Assembly (NCBI GenBank): GCA_903813345.2
Contig: CAIIXF020000005.1
Coordinates: 40,709,394 to 40,773,393, forward strand
DNA length: 64,000 nt
Source: Owenia fusiformis
Lineage: Eukaryota > Annelida > Polychaeta > Sabellida > Oweniidae
Reading direction: 5' to 3'
Notes under the pieces: generated by a model
What the model saw: only the letters and a program-made list of their open reading frames with translations
Told to the model about the DNA's origin: nothing
Databases searched by the model: none
Shown: positions 1 to 13,800 of the stretch, one piece after another
Layout: every line of letters begins with the position of its first letter
How positions within the stretch are numbered: position 1 is the first letter of the stretch
Translations under genes and position numbers: made by a program

Positions 1-243
1 AAGAAAGAAAATGGGTTTGCGGTCAAGGGCAAAGTTTATTCCAAGGATTGTACCAATTCACCAAATATTTATCCAGATCAATGATTCAAAATTTATCCTG
101 AACGATAGTATTTATCCAGATAAATTCTCCAATCTTATGAATTCACGGCACTAGGAGACCTATAGCATGGAGCCATAGAGTTAATATGTCAATGCAAGTT
201 AAGGACTTCTAGCTCCAGTGATCCGAAGATATGCTCAACTTAC

Positions 244-390
244 CTCTCTTTCCTTTGGTTCCTTGTTTACATTGATTGTTGATAACATGTGCCTTCCCCT
301 TTCCTTTAGGCCCCGACTCTACCACCGCTATACTTGCGTATAAGGTAGCAGCGCAAATAACAGCAACAACAGCACTTCGGGACAACATAT
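244..390 (-). CDS. First coding exon of a small secreted protein (gene continues beyond the left edge)
   Basis: On the minus strand an acceptor (TTATAG) is followed two bases later by an ATG at 388. It opens 48 codons ending at a good donor (GAGAG|GTAAGT, exon end 244, phase 1). The first ~24 residues form a clear signal peptide: MLSR, then a hydrophobic Ala/Val/Ile-rich core ending near VVES. The mature part is basic (Lys/Gly-rich, GPKGKGK) with one Cys (NNQCKQGTKGKR). The protein is therefore probably exported. The family is not recognised: the basic stretch before a Cys recalls heparin-binding growth factors, but nothing diagnostic is present. The remaining exons lie left of position 1. 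Confidence 0.6.
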
Positions 391-880
391 CTATAACATA
401 ATATACACATTATGTTGTAAAAAGCTTGGATCATTTTAAATTCTTTTACATGTACCGTACACTATGAATTTAGGTAAAAGGGCATGATAATTGAAAACTG
501 AATTATTGAAAATGGTCCAAAGCAATTAAATAATGAAAAATTATTTTTAAAGATCAGAGATATCAAGAATGTGTAGAGCTATATAATGTAGGCCAGTATG
601 AGGGTATAAAATAAAAGGGTTTAAAGAATCAATTTGAAAGGGACTCAACACATTTAAATAAAGTGTCTCAGTCTTTTTGGGGCCCTAAAATACCCCAAAA
701 ATTTAAAAATCAAAATAGCTTGTTCAGTTCAATAGAATAAGGCACCAAAAAATTAGAAACAATTAATTTTATTCACATTATTCTGACAAGCTTAAAAATG
801 CAGTTACCCCCCCCCCCAGCTACACCCTGTATATAACAGTAATGTGAAATGTTTTATGCAATGAAACTAAAAAATCTTAC

Positions 881-900
881 CTGATTATCCAATGAGTGCA
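881..900 (-). other. Probable 5' UTR exon end of the secreted-protein gene
   Basis: On the minus strand a consensus donor (ATCAG|GTAAGA, exon end 881) lies about 490 bp upstream of the acceptor at 391-392 that precedes the signal-peptide exon. It would join an untranslated first exon to the coding exon. The 5' limit of this exon is not visible, so the given right boundary is nominal. Confidence 0.35.
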
Positions 901-3330
901 AAAGCTTGCATGTAATTTGCCGAGGCCACGTGTCTAATTTGCCAGGGTCACGTCTTCTCTCATTAAAATTAAACGATTTCTCTCTGAGATATCAATTTCT
1001 GTACAAACTAGAAATCCAATTATCCAAATAGTTGAAAGATTTGACAAGATTGAAGTCAAAACAATGTAACACTTAGATTGTTTAAATTTTGTTTCAAAAT
1101 AGGGCTTTGTGTATAAAGAGGCACGTAATTTATATTATTCATTGGGTTTCTGTCATGTTCTATTGTATTCTTACATATTTTATGTGTTTTTATATTAGAA
1201 TGAATATCCAGTATCCAATAGTGAGTTTGCCAGAAAAAATGTTAGAAATTCTGCATTGTGGGATCCACAGCCACTACTACCCCCTGAAATACACAGGCTT
1301 TAGATTAAGAGAGACTCTGATAAGTCCGAATGTAAATTCTGCTTTATTGCACAATTATTTTTTAATGAAGAAATAAACACAGAAATGTAAACACATGTAG
1401 TGATTTGAGTGAGAAATATAAACATGGAAATAATTTAAAAGTACAATTGTAACCACCTGAAAAAAATTCTAGAAAAACACTTTTTTGTAATTGTCTTTTT
1501 TTGTTTTACTATTATATTTTTGGAAATTCCTCTGCATCTTTCAGATTAAGGAAAATTACTTTTGAAAATGACACACATATTTCCTGAAATAGAATGAAAT
1601 ATTTGGTTTATTGGTTCACAGTTATGTTTCTTGTTACATGATAAATCAAATAAGACATCATATATACTTAAACAAGCTCCACTTTTTGTCAAAATACTTC
1701 CCAATGAAGCAATTTAACTCTGCTGTTGTAACACGTACCAGTGAGATAATGCCATTAAATTTGTTATTTTATTGGTATTTTCCAGCCATTGACCAAGCCC
1801 TTTGTCCAGGTTGCAGCGCTGGCAACTGTAGAAAACTTGCAGAATTTCTTACTTCATAAACTCCAGTTATCCAGCCAGTATAAGGTACATGTATGTTTCA
1901 CATTGCAAAGTCTCTGCATAGTTTCATCTTTTTTCCAATATGTGTGACTGTCATAATGATATTGGAAAATCATAATAACACTTTGAATTCTTGAAAATGC
2001 ACTAAATTCATTTTCATGGTAATCCTGTCTCCATAGTTTTGCTTCAACTACTGCCTCATTGCAATTACCCGGATCCGAGTAGGTACTTACCATTTTTACC
2101 ACCAGGTGGCTGATTCAGGGAAATAACATGGCAGGGTATTAGAAAATTCCCTTAAACTTGAATATGCATCAGTTTTAGTGCTTCTATTTTCATAATACCC
2201 TTACGTCCAGTAAAAGATGTCCAGTAAAAGAAAAAACTATCTGTCCAATATAAGAAAAGATATTTCACTTTTTGTATGTTATAACATGGGGTCTATGGGG
2301 AATCTCCTCGACCTAGAAGTCACATTTTCAAAGAAAATCAAAGTTGATGAACACTTTTTAACCCCATTTCTAGATGTAATTTTACATGTAGATGTCAAAT
2401 ATGATATCACTTTGACTGAAATTTGATTTTTAGTAACAAATGACAGGTGGTGACATTTTGCATGTAAATGCTTCGTTCATGTTCCAATGATTCTACCTGG
2501 AAGCATGCATGACTTTTGAGTTCTGATATATTTTAGGTAACGTTATTCTACAATGGTATTCACCTTACAGATCTAACATCTACCATTGTAGACTTGAAAC
2601 ACTGCTTTGGATCGAGGCTAAAGGTAGGGAAGATTTGTACTTGAAAAAAACTTGTAGATGTTTGACATTTAGACAATGATAACCTAAACACAATTCACAG
2701 GTAGTAGCTTGGACAGAATTGATCAAGATCTGTTATCTGTCTTTGTATGGGAGCTACGTATTTTGATGAAACGCATAAATATTGACCTGGTCCATTCAAT
2801 GGACAATTATTGGTCAATAGCAGTGGGATTTACAATCTGATGGGTGCTGATGTTTGCTGCCATCATGTTACTTCCTAATATTAGTACTTTGTTTTCAACC
2901 CCAAATTTTTCATTACCTCAAATTGATTGCGATCAAGACTAACCATGAAAAGTATTTCTGTTGGTTTTACTTCAAAACGCTGGGAATCATGTTTTCCTGT
3001 CCAATCACTATTTCTGATACCTAAAATGTTCATTCATGCATAAATTTATTTAATTTGTAAATCAAAGCATGATCAGTTCAGATTTCATTAAAAAACACTG
3101 CATTCTGACAATGATAGATCAAATCCTGATATCTTTGTTTGTACAATAAGTTTATAAAACTTCCAAAATAATATGGCCCACTGCATTTTACGCTTTTGTT
3201 TCAAAGTTTGTCAATTACAACAAGATGGCGACATTTTGTCAGGTAAAAGTCTTGGGAATAAATGAAGTCATGTAAAATATTCCTTTACATTTTTATCCCA
3301 TCGAACGAAGTTCTGAGGGATATAGGGAAC
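901..3330. other. Intergenic, no gene recognised
   Basis: AT-rich sequence with only short, codon-unlike open frames on both strands. A C homopolymer sits just before it at 807-817. I see no exon with a recognisable domain and no element ends with a target duplication. Confidence 0.5.
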
Positions 3331-3333
3331 GCC

Positions 3334-3400
3334 TCCGTCCGTCCGTCCGTACGTACGTCCGTCCGTACGTACGTACGTCCGTCCGTCCGTCTGTCCGTCC
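3334..3400. repeat. CGTC/CGTA microsatellite
   Basis: About 67 bp of CGTC tetranucleotides alternating with CGTA (ACGTACGT) steps. It is followed by GGGCAATAACTCAAATACCG and a region matching the tandem repeat downstream (TTTTGTTCATATTTTG). The tract appears to be the low-complexity head of that repeat family. Confidence 0.9.
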
Positions 3401-3481
3401 GGGCAATAACTCAAATACCGTTGGCCCAATTTTGTTCATATTTTGTACACATATACCCTATGGGGGTAGAAGTTCTGCTCG

Positions 3482-4260
3482 AAAGCCGATTTTCAAAATG
3501 GCCACTCATTTCAAAATGGCGGCCATTTTAGTGACGATTTTACAGTAATTTAGGTGCAATATGTAAAACTGTAATAGCAATATGTTTTAAATGTAAAAAA
3601 ATTATAAAGGACATTAATAATGCTACAAATGTAGATATTAAAGAAGCACATGGCAGCCATCTTGAAAAATGGCCGCCTTTACTCGTCATTTTACGATTTT
3701 TGCTGTAACTCAAAAAATAGTGGAGCGATTTTGTTCATATTTGGTATGTGAATACTATAAGCAGTGCACACTGTCTAAAGACACTTTTGGTAGAAGGCGG
3801 CCATTTTTCAAAATGGCCGTCATTTTAACGTATTTTACTATAACTCTAAAAGTAGTGGAGCGATTTTGTTCATATTTGGTATGTGAATACTATAAGCATG
3901 GCACACTGTCCTATGACACTTTTGGTAGAAGGCAGTCATTTTGAAAACAATTTTGAAAAATGGCCGCCATTTTAACGTATTTCACTATAACTCGAAGTGT
4001 AGTGTAGCGATTTTGTTCATATTTGGTATGTGAATACCATAAGCATGGCACACTGTCTATTTCTAATGACGCTTTTGGGAGAAGGTGGCCATTTTGAAAA
4101 ATGGCCGCCATTTTAACGTATTTTACTATAACTCGAAAAATAGTGGAGCGATTTTGTTCATATTTGATATGTGAATACCTTAAGCATGGCACATTGTCTA
4201 ATAAAACTTTGGGGAGTAGTCGGCCATTTTGAAAAATGGCCACCATTTTTATGTGTGTTT
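3482..4260. repeat. ~140-bp degenerate tandem repeat, 4-5 copies
   Basis: The phrase GAGCGATTTTGTTCATATTT, or close variants, recurs near 3723, 3858, 4005 and 4146 (spacings about 135, 147 and 141). Each copy also carries AAAATGGCCGCCATTTT-type palindromes and a phrase around GTGAATACTATAAGCATGGC. Open frames here on both strands follow the repeat and are not genes. Confidence 0.85.
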
Positions 4261-4276
4261 TATGTGTGTTTACAAG

Positions 4277-4645
4277 TACCCTTTGCATTCGTTCGACTTC
4301 ACTTCTTAAAAAGAGAGCTCCGTCTTCACTCTTTCAAACTAAAATAAACCCGTGAACTCACCGCGCCAATCAGTGCTCGTCGGCCAAATTTGACTGACGT
4401 TCTATATATGGTCATTCGTTCTGACGTCATCGTTAAGCCCGGAATTGACCAATGACAATTCAGAATTTATTTTGGCGCGTGTTTCTTCAAGCTCGCTGAC
4501 TGGTGGAAGAAAGGTCAGCGCGTAGGTCAGAAGTGATTTATTACCCGGAATGTCACCGGCATCCGTCGTGGGGGCGGGGCTACTAAACTGTAATATGGTT
4601 TCTACTAGGCAGAGTGTAGTTTAACTAGACTCTGCAAGCAGGGTA
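4277..4645. mobile_element. 369-bp non-autonomous DNA element, 9-bp target duplication
   Basis: The element begins TACCCTTTGCATTCGTTCGA and ends GCAAGCAGGGTA, so its ends are inverted (TACCCT/AGGGTA). It is flanked by a perfect 9-bp direct repeat, GTTTACAAG, at 4268-4276 and 4646-4654. A short relative with its own perfect 9-bp duplication lies at 63642-63718. A 9-bp duplication is typical of Mutator-like elements. No transposase is encoded. Confidence 0.8.
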
Positions 4646-4654
4646 GTTTACAAG

Positions 4655-5984
4655 TACGTGTGTGATTTTTCAAAAATTTTAGAGGTGGCTACTTAAAAGC
4701 ATATTATTTCTTCTGATGGCTAGTGAACAACCATTTTGAAAATGGTGGCCTTTCTGGTGTGTTGTTTTATGATATTTGCGCTTCGTTTTTAAAAACGCCA
4801 GCCATTTCTGTTCGATGGGATTTGCTACGCTTTGGCGTTGCCGTTGTTCTGGTTTTTCAATTCAATTTATTCATTCAAAATTACATCATACAACATTTCA
4901 TCAATAACATGAAAAAGACCCCCAGGGGCGTATGTATTCCATGTGTCATGATATTTAAAAGTAATATTTAAGTCATAGATCAAAAGCTAAATGAATCAAA
5001 ATGAAAGGGAAAATGTATATTCAGTCCAGTGTGCAGCCGTGATAATACCTTGTTGTATATGGGAATCGGGTTTCTATTTCAGGAGCTGTTCCCATTACAA
5101 TATAGAATACAGAGACTGCCAACAGTGTTTACTGCTCACAAATCTTTCACATTGCAGTCTTGACAACAGGCAGTTGAAAATGACTTAGAAATGTGAAAAT
5201 GTGAAAGTATAACGCATCTGTGCCACACAAATAATGTGAATACAATGAAGGACAGTACAAAGAATAATGTGAATTTGAAAATGTGAAAATATGTAAATCA
5301 TCTGTTCCTCACAAATATATCAAGTACAGTACAAAGTATAATGTGAATTTGAAAGTATGGAAACCAGGTTTGTCTTACAAACACAAGCACAAGAGAAATG
5401 TACATGTATCTTTGTTTTGTATACTGGGTTAACTTGAGATATTAGACTCATACATTAAAGAAAATATGAATCTTTGGGCTCTGCAAAGTAGAATATGCCA
5501 TATGATTAGGCCAATACAATACATGTAATATGGATGCGGGAATAATAGTAAATGAAATACAAATCTTTATTCTTAAGGCTCGTATTCTGTGAATCTTTTA
5601 AACTTGAAATGTTAATTATAAGGTCACTATGATAAACAAAATATTGAAAAAACATGGGGTGAAATTGTTTATATATTGCTTTCAAAAAAACTTATTTTAT
5701 TCATTTGAATTTGCTACTTTGTGTATGCTTCATGAAATCATGAATGAAGACAAAAGTAAGACAGATAGAAGTGAAACTTTGGCAAATTAAGCTGACTTAA
5801 TTCAAGGCATACAGAAAACCAAAATGGAATAATATTCTATTATATTAGACTTCAGTTCCAACATTTCTTTTGAAGAAACTTCTGAATGAATATAATATCG
5901 TGAAATGTTGGTGAGACATTCATAACAAAAATGTAGAACTAAATGCTTGACAGAACCCATGCATTATATCTGTAATCATAAATA
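4655..5984. other. Intergenic, AT-rich, short local duplications
   Basis: No gene is seen. A roughly 100-bp segment around 5190-5358 is present as two diverged direct copies (shared phrases AATGTGAATTTGAAA and CAGTACAAAG). The rest is unremarkable AT-rich sequence. Confidence 0.45.
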
Positions 5985-6145
5985 CAGTGATCTCCCCAGC
6001 ATTAAAGCAAGTGGGCACAGCACCCACCTGAAAATCCATTTACACCCACTTGAAAATGAGGAAAATCATGAAATGTTGGCATAATATGAATTTTGAAAAT
6101 GAGAATTTTGCACCCACTTGAGAAAAAATCCTGTGGAGATCACTG
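5985..6145. mobile_element. 161-bp MITE-like element
   Basis: Inverted ends CAGTGATCTCC...GGAGATCACTG enclose a sequence with repeated CACCCACTTG phrases. Flanks share AAATA on both sides, a possible short target duplication. A partial relative (CACCCACTTGAGGAAAAATC) lies near 56319-56350. It is non-coding. Confidence 0.65.
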
Positions 6146-7112
6146 AAATATACCTTTGAAAGATCTCTGAAGACCCTGAAGGCAGTTGAAAAGGAACACC
6201 GTAAACAGAAGTTTTTCCATTAATACAAGTCACAATAGAAGTAGATTAGAGGATCATATTCACCTGTTAGCTGTAGCCATTAATGTGAATGAATAATTGA
6301 TTGCTACTTTTGTTATAAGGGAGTCTGTTTAATCTCATTAGTGAGTTACTTATTGAAACAATTAACAAATGTAAAATTCAAATAACCATGGTAATAATAT
6401 AGAATTTTAAAAATTAATTCTCCCTTTTTTATGACCTTTATATCTATAAATGAATTGTAAAAAAATATTTCTTTATTTTAATCAGCTGGTATGAATCAGT
6501 TTTTCTAAAAGTGGTTCATAAAGAGAACATATGTTTTGAAGATTGGTTTGTATATAAACACATTTCATTCCAGATTCTGGTCCATCATGCTCCTGTCAAT
6601 CAAAAACAAATAAGTATGGTTCATATGGTTAAATCATTTAAGTAACTTCACCCCTCAGATTAGCAACTGGTATGTGTGCCAGAAATAATATTTCCCATCT
6701 TTTATGATAATTAATAAATAGTTGATACCCATCAGCTGTATCATAGCAATTTCTCCCTTATATCATGTATATGAAAAGTCAATAAAAATATTTTGCAGAA
6801 TTTTCATAATATTAGATATAAAGGGTAAAACAGAAATGCAGGTTATTTGCTTAGTGGGTGGAATCAGCTGGTTATTTAATGGAAGTAGAAATCCATAATT
6901 AGTAATGGCATTACAAGCACTAAACAGTAGTAAAAGGCATAAATAACTTATGAGACTAAAAATATATATACGCCAGCAATTTCTACACTTTCATAACTTT
7001 GATACCATCGTTTAAGCCGATGGTGGAACATTAAATTGAAATAAAATGCTCCTTTTTTGATGCAATATTAATTTTTTATATCAACTGATGGAGAGTAGGA
7101 ATTATTTTTCAG
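6146..7112. other. AT-rich region upstream of the glycosyltransferase gene
   Basis: No open frame of note. A splice acceptor (ATTATTTTTCAG, ending 7112) shows that the first coding exon of the downstream gene is not its first exon. An untranslated exon and the promoter must lie further upstream; I cannot place them. Confidence 0.4.
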
Positions 7113-7875
7113 GTCATATTCTGAGAATATTGCAAAAGTTCCTGATAGGAATGTAATGGTTTATAATGGTTAAAGTCTGTGAAACAGAGATGAAGGTCTT
7201 TGTTTGGTTTATTTTGATGACACTTTCAAAACGATCATATTTGTTAGAACCCAATTTGACGAACTTGATATATGAGGAGGAGAATACTGGATTATACAAG
7301 ATCAGAAGCTACACAATTCATGAAACGGATCTCAGAACAACTTTATTATGTCCAAAGAGTTATTTCATATCAAAAATCAGCTTTCATTTTAGTGTTAAGA
7401 AAGGAAATAGCAGTGCCACCTATACACCAGTTCACATATTCAGCATGAAGACATTTGAGAAAAATATGAAGTTGGGTACAAATGCAACTGATGGTTTAAA
7501 CAAGGAAGGAAGATGTGATACTCTTGAGCAATGCATTGGTTACCAAGCCTGTCTATTTAGGTTTAGCAATGAGTTCTGTAAAAATGACCCAGTACCTAAT
7601 TATCGCAAAACACTTCAACTGTCAATTACATGTGAACAGGATCAACCTGAAGGATTTGAAACCTGGAACAGAAATGTACAAATACGGAATGATTATGAAC
7701 AGGTTCCCGATGTAATAGATCATATGGTCCAAAAGCGTTATAATGTAATGTATCTTCAATACAAGACAAAACTTGAGGAAGGTCTAAGGAATTATGAAGA
7801 CACCTACATCAAATCTGTTGAGACTAAAGAAGAAGAGGTATTTGATGTCAAGTGTACTGATATAGCGCAGTCCAG
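7113..7875 (+). CDS. Coding exon 1: signal peptide and Cys-rich SUEL/rhamnose-lectin-like module
   Basis: The exon starts after an acceptor at 7111-7112. In-frame Met codons lie at 7166 and 7190. The second gives a better signal peptide (MKVFVWFILMTL...), and an out-of-frame ATG-stop (7151) precedes both. Residues ~45-150 carry LRTTLLCPKSYFISKISFHF and later CDTLEQCIGYQAC...NEFCKNDPVPNYRKTLQLSI, then a Cys. That spacing resembles the SUEL/D-galactoside-binding lectin pattern (CP..G..I; C.G...C; N..F..DPC.G..K.L.V.Y.C). The remainder (~155-236) is charged and predicted helical. The exon ends phase 2 (TCC AG|GTAAG), matching exon 13119-13215. The lectin assignment is tentative. Confidence 0.65.
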
Positions 7876-10800
7876 GTAAGAAAATAGTTGAGGTACTACA
7901 TGTGTGTAATTGAGGTACTGCAGGTAAGTTGAGGTACAATGTACATGTATTAGTTGAGGTATAAGATTTGTAGAAGTTGAGGTTTAGTTTAAAAGAGTAG
8001 TATGTGTTTTTCCATTTTATATTGATGATGTCACAACAATTATTGCCAGTATAGGAGAAAAGTCATAATGTCTGTAGTGTTTGCCTGCTTTTATTATCGC
8101 AAATACTCTACTACTGTATCCATTTTCATGTCACCACTCCAACTTTTTGTGGATGGTGTTTGGCTGTCAGCATCTGTAACAAATGGCAGGTGATGATATT
8201 GTATGTTAATGCCTCATATTTATGTTTTGACAGTAAATTATTTTGTCCTCTCTTATTGGGATTTTACCATCTATTGAGAGAACATAGTGAGGGCTTTTTT
8301 CAAGTTATGAATTATATTAGGTTTCAGGTTCAATACAACAGTTAAATGAGATTTAGTTGTTTATTCAGTAAACAGCAAGATTGAATGATGTTGAACGATA
8401 CTTCCGAATCAGCACATTTGTTCTTATAGTCATTATTTGTAGTCAAACGTATGTATAATATGTACATAAATTCATGCTCATGGTGTATTGTAGGTTTATG
8501 GGGAATTGTGGTGCCATTCAAAGCACTACTGAGGACCTTGCTGGGCTGTCTATGTGGACCACACTTGGAAGGTATATGTAGCATTTTGGTTGATATATTT
8601 CGCAATGGGCTATTTAATTTTGCACATGGTCCAAAAAGACTCCATGCTTTTAAAACTCTGGTTTGCCAAAAGATAGCTCTGACATCAGATGCTTTTTGCA
8701 TTTTTCCAATGTTTTGGAGTAATTGGTGCCAATTTAACATGGTGAACTATGGCGTCATGAATGGCGGGGGAGGGGGTTAGACCCTGTTTCTTTACAAGTT
8801 AGATCCTACTTTGGAAAATTTGGGGTTTGCTTTCCTTATGACTAGTAGTACTTGTGAATCTTTCATTTTCTTGCTCTGTTTTCAATATTTTGGGATGGAA
8901 TTTCCCCCATTGGCACTTCTACATATTCTACATGTCAGTTCTGAGCCTTCACTACATAATTCTCTCACTGTTTTGTCTATACTAGCTTTATCAAGGGATT
9001 TCCATCATAAGTTTTACTTTTCATTAACATTTTATAATTAAACTAATTACTAGATTACTAGATATTGCAACATAATTTTATTTAATCAATGTTGGTTCGT
9101 CTCCAATATCCACAATTGAGCATTGAAGCATACTGTGCTGGGCTTTCAATAGCAGGGGGCGAGTGTCCGAAATCGCCGTTTGTTTTCGATATTTCGCCGT
9201 TTGTTAGAAGTCGAATATTGTCTAAGTTTTGGGGGAAAATTTAAAGTCATCTATAGCCTATCCTTTATTTTATTCAGCGATCTTGTTTTGCACTTCCTTG
9301 TCTATGATTTGTAACTCAATTTCGAACTGCAATGGAACTCACTATATTTCGTAAAGATCACATGATCTCATTATAGTAGTTATAACAACGGAGTAATTTT
9401 TACCCGTTTGGGCTATGCATTTTAGATCACTGTCTGACCACTGTCATGTGCATGATAATTCAAATTCCAACCTTTGGTATAATCAGAGTTGTTTTTTCCA
9501 CTGGACATACAGTTATATGTATGATTGATATAACTCTGTCCAAACAGCCACACTACAGTCTTTCCAATGGGTGTAAAATTGTGTTAATCAGTTAAAGGCC
9601 CCATATAAAGTTTATCCACTTTGGCTTATATTGTTGTCTTATCCTGAGGCCCGGGTATACTGCCATTAATAAAAAAATCAGTCTTATTCTTATCCATTAA
9701 GCTTTTAAAAATCAGTCTTATTCTTATACATGTAAGTAATCTCTAATAAAACCAAGCTGACTTTTAAAATATTTTTAACGTATTCCTGGGCCTCAGGTCT
9801 TATCCAATGTTATCAAAGTGTGAAATGTGAAACTTTTCATGAATTTCAAAAATGTTTTTTGAAGGACTTTTTGTTCAGAATATCGTGAATTTATTTAAAA
9901 CTAACTTTTAGAGGTCACACTTATCCTTTAAAGCGAGAATTCACACCGATGCATAGCATTCATCCTCACTTGTTTTTTTGCCGACAAAATCAAGAAAATT
10001 GGTTGATAGATAAGCGAATAATGAATTTATCCATGCATGAAAGTGGTTCAGGGAAAGATGCATTTCAAAATTTTAATTCTCATAGAAACCAATGGTGAAA
10101 TAATATTAAAAACATAATATATTCATCCCTTTAACCTAGTAGCAGTCAACATTGGTTCATTTTTTAAGTTTAGCATATTTAGAAATTAAAGATTGACATT
10201 AAAAAAAATTGCCACCTAAGTGATGTCACGATGTGGTCACTTAGGTTGAAAATATTTTCGATATGCTAAATCATTGAATTTGCACATTAGATATCCGTTG
10301 TTCAGTCTTTATATTTGCGTTAAAAGATATAGAGGTTCTTGAGTACCTGTGCAAGATTGTCCATTCTTGATGAGCTTTGATAAATCTTTATCTCGTCGCA
10401 GACGAGATAAAGAAACATTATCAAAGCGACTGTCGTAGGAATTATGAATGTAGTTTTGCACAGGTGTCAACGGAACCAAACAGTGAACCCCGCTTTCCCG
10501 AACCCGAGTTTCCAGGATTCGCCTCGCATGTCTTTGACTCTTTCTCAAGATTTGGGCTCTTTTGTACCCCTACCTTATCATCCTGGTGTCTCGTTAATAT
10601 CACCCTTGTAATTACAATGCGAAGTTACTTAAGCATGATAAAAAGTGTATGTGTGGATGGGGGGGGGGGGTTGACCCACCACTTACCAAAAGCTGGAACA
10701 TGTATACCTTTATACTTAACCGGCCAAGTATTAACAGTACAAAAGGGAGAAAAATCCATCAGGTCCATAATTATACACGTTCACGTACAAGTTTAAAAAA

Positions 10801-13800
10801 ACGTGTATCTTAAATTTATTTAGAACTACGCCTTTGTACCAGCGACACACTTTCACAATGAAACACAATGACGAAAATTGCAACTTTAGGATCTTGAAAA
10901 AAGTTGCAATATCCTTCCTGGTTAGAATAGGTTTCGACGTTCAACTAAAAACACTATATAAAATAACTATCTATACACCATCAATGCGGGGTGTCACATT
11001 CATTGCAACACACCTTGCAACAATGTCTTATGAGGGTAATTTCTTATATTGAGAAGTTTATCATCTATTGCAATCAAATACTTGTAGCTACAAAAAGCGA
11101 ATTTGTTTGAGCAGTCTTAGCTTGACATATTATAAAGAAAACAAGATTTACACCATGGTATTCTTAGTAGACTGTTCAATTTGGAATTTCGAAGCTTAGC
11201 CAAACATCAGCTTTCTAACAAAGATCATCAAAAAAAGATTTTATCAAAGTCTTCCATGCAAATGAAGGTTCACATTAACAAATTAAGATAAGATCCACAA
11301 TATGTTATCAAATGGTTAAATGCACAAAATGTGTAGATATGTTTTCCTTAATAATGTGTGAGGAGGCCTTTCAGCCAATTTTCGAAAACCTAGTGAGAGC
11401 AAGTTTGGTGTAGAGGGGAGGGGGATATCTCCCGCCTCAGTCTCTCTCTTGCAAACGAGTGAAGGTAAACAGTAAAGGGGTGTATACACTGGCAGGCGAA
11501 ATGGAGGCGAAACGGCCGAATTGCTTGAAATGGTTGAAATGAAAATGATTAATGAACTTAAAAGTAGGTCAGGCAAATTGATTGAAATGCTTGAAATGGC
11601 GAAACTACAATCGCAAGTAGCGAAACAGTAATTTGAAACGAAAAACGTGCGTGTTCGTTTTTCCAATCGTTTTGCCCATTTCTTCATGAATATTGGTTGT
11701 GATTGAAAAGCTTGAAACAGCGAAACAGGCACAAACGGAAAAATTTCGATTTCCTTTTTCGAAGATGTATCGAGTGAAACGTTTGAAATGCTCTAAATGA
11801 CGTAGAGTAAGCATTGAAAAGTAGGAAATTATGCTTGCATTGAAACGGTTGAACTGATCTAGGATGAAGAAAATATTTATTTCTTCATCCTCAAACTGAT
11901 TGAAACGATTGAAACACAATTTACAGTGTATATATGCATCTAATTCACCTATTACAATACAACAATTCTAGTTTGTTTTATTTGTTGCTTCGTTGTAATG
12001 GTATTGCTATACAACTCAGATTCAAGTATGATCCATTAAATAATATTTATTCAATTTCCTGGATTATCACTCTGTATAAAAGTCTAAGTCAGCATTAAAG
12101 ACCACTGCAGGTATAGAGGAGCTGGGTCTTGAGGTCTAAGACCATGCACAATACTCTTCTGATCATGCAATATCTATAGTCGGCGCGGTAAGACCTTTAA
12201 ATATGACAATGACCTTCTCCAAGTTGTTCAACCGACGCTGCGATTCACTCATATGTTTGAGTCATGGATACCATGGATACAGAGTTCTACTCTTGTATTG
12301 ACCAAAGAGTCTACTTTTCAAAGTAGAGGATACAATTACAATATCAAATGATGTAAAGCAAATTTAATTCCCTCCAGTTGTTACATTTCAACTTTGACAT
12401 GTGATGTACAAAGTCTCTGTAACTCTCTGCATGTAATGTTGCCCCGGGTATTGTGATATCATGTTACCATAGCAACCATAACTCTACCTGAATTACATAA
12501 TTTTTGTCGAAACTTTGCAATTGTAGATACAATACATGAAGGTACATTATGTACAAATTTTGGAGACAATTGGTGCATATCTAACAGAATACCAGGACCA
12601 GTCCTGTTACTTCTGGAACACCCCGTATGTCACCATTTCTGGCAATGTCTGGAAGTGGTAAAAAACTAAAATGAATCTGATATACACATAATCACAAGTA
12701 AATCATCTATTAATACATCACTCTCATTTAATAATGAGAATTCTAGATTTTGATTTACATCAAAAGTGTTCAATTCAACAGGTGCATTTGAATTTGTAAA
12801 ATGCAACCTCTGGAAGGGTAAGTTATCTTATAAAAGGTAATTGACATTCTGTATAAGTTGGCCTAGTCATTTCACAGTTCCAGGTGTTATTTTGTGGAGC
12901 CCATGTCTTGGTGTATATTTCCAGAACGCTAACTGCAGAGTGTCGCAAAGAGCAGCTTCAGATATATTGTGCCTACCTACTGTGTTTTATTTATAAGGAT
13001 AAAATTGGTGTATATTTCCAGAACGCTAACTGCAGAGTGTCGCAAAGAGCAGCTTCAGATATATTGTGCCTACCTACTGTGTTTTATTTATAAGGATAAA
13101 ATTGGTGTATATTTCCAGAACGCTAACTGCAGAGTGTCGCAAAGAGCAGCTTCAGATATATTGTGCCTACCTACTGAACAGACAGGGACAATGTCTACCA
13201 CCTTTTTTAATTAGAGTAATTGTATAGTATTAACACATTTTGTTACATTTTTATCTGCATATACATTATTTATACATGTATTTAAATTGTATCAAAGTTA
13301 AGCTGAAGAAATTTCTTTTCTTTAATGATAAGATAGGCTAGGGATGGGGCAAATGTGCATGACTGATGGAATAATTTTTTAAGTTTAGGTTCATTTATTT
13401 CCAATTATACAGAAGTACAAAAAGTACAGGGCCCACACTGAAACATTATTGACCCTGACAAAAATCTATTACAAGATAACTGCTCAGTTTTGACCATGAA
13501 GCAAGTTATCCATTAAAGGTGCAACAATTAGTGCAGGGGTGCCATTCAATGATCATCGACCAGTGTCAAAATATATTTAAGTTTGGATATATCATCACGA
13601 CTAACATATATTTTTATCTACAAAGAAACCCCCTAAATGAACATTATTTCAGCTGATATTCCTCTTGAAACATGGTGAATCTTAAAAATCTATAAGTGGG
13701 ACTCCCTTTATAGAAGCTTTGAACTGAATTTACGATTCTTATTGCTGAAATTGAGCATTTATCCATACATTTTAAGAAAAAAAGTATGTATAGAAGATGT

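Noticed and set aside
244-388. Naming the left-edge exon as midkine/pleiotrophin
   Set aside because: Only a basic stretch and one Cys are visible; the diagnostic Cys/Trp pattern is outside the window.
3911-4288. 125-codon minus-strand frame
   Set aside because: It consists entirely of the ~140-bp tandem repeat; the repeated FQNG and RNR phrases are repeat-borne.
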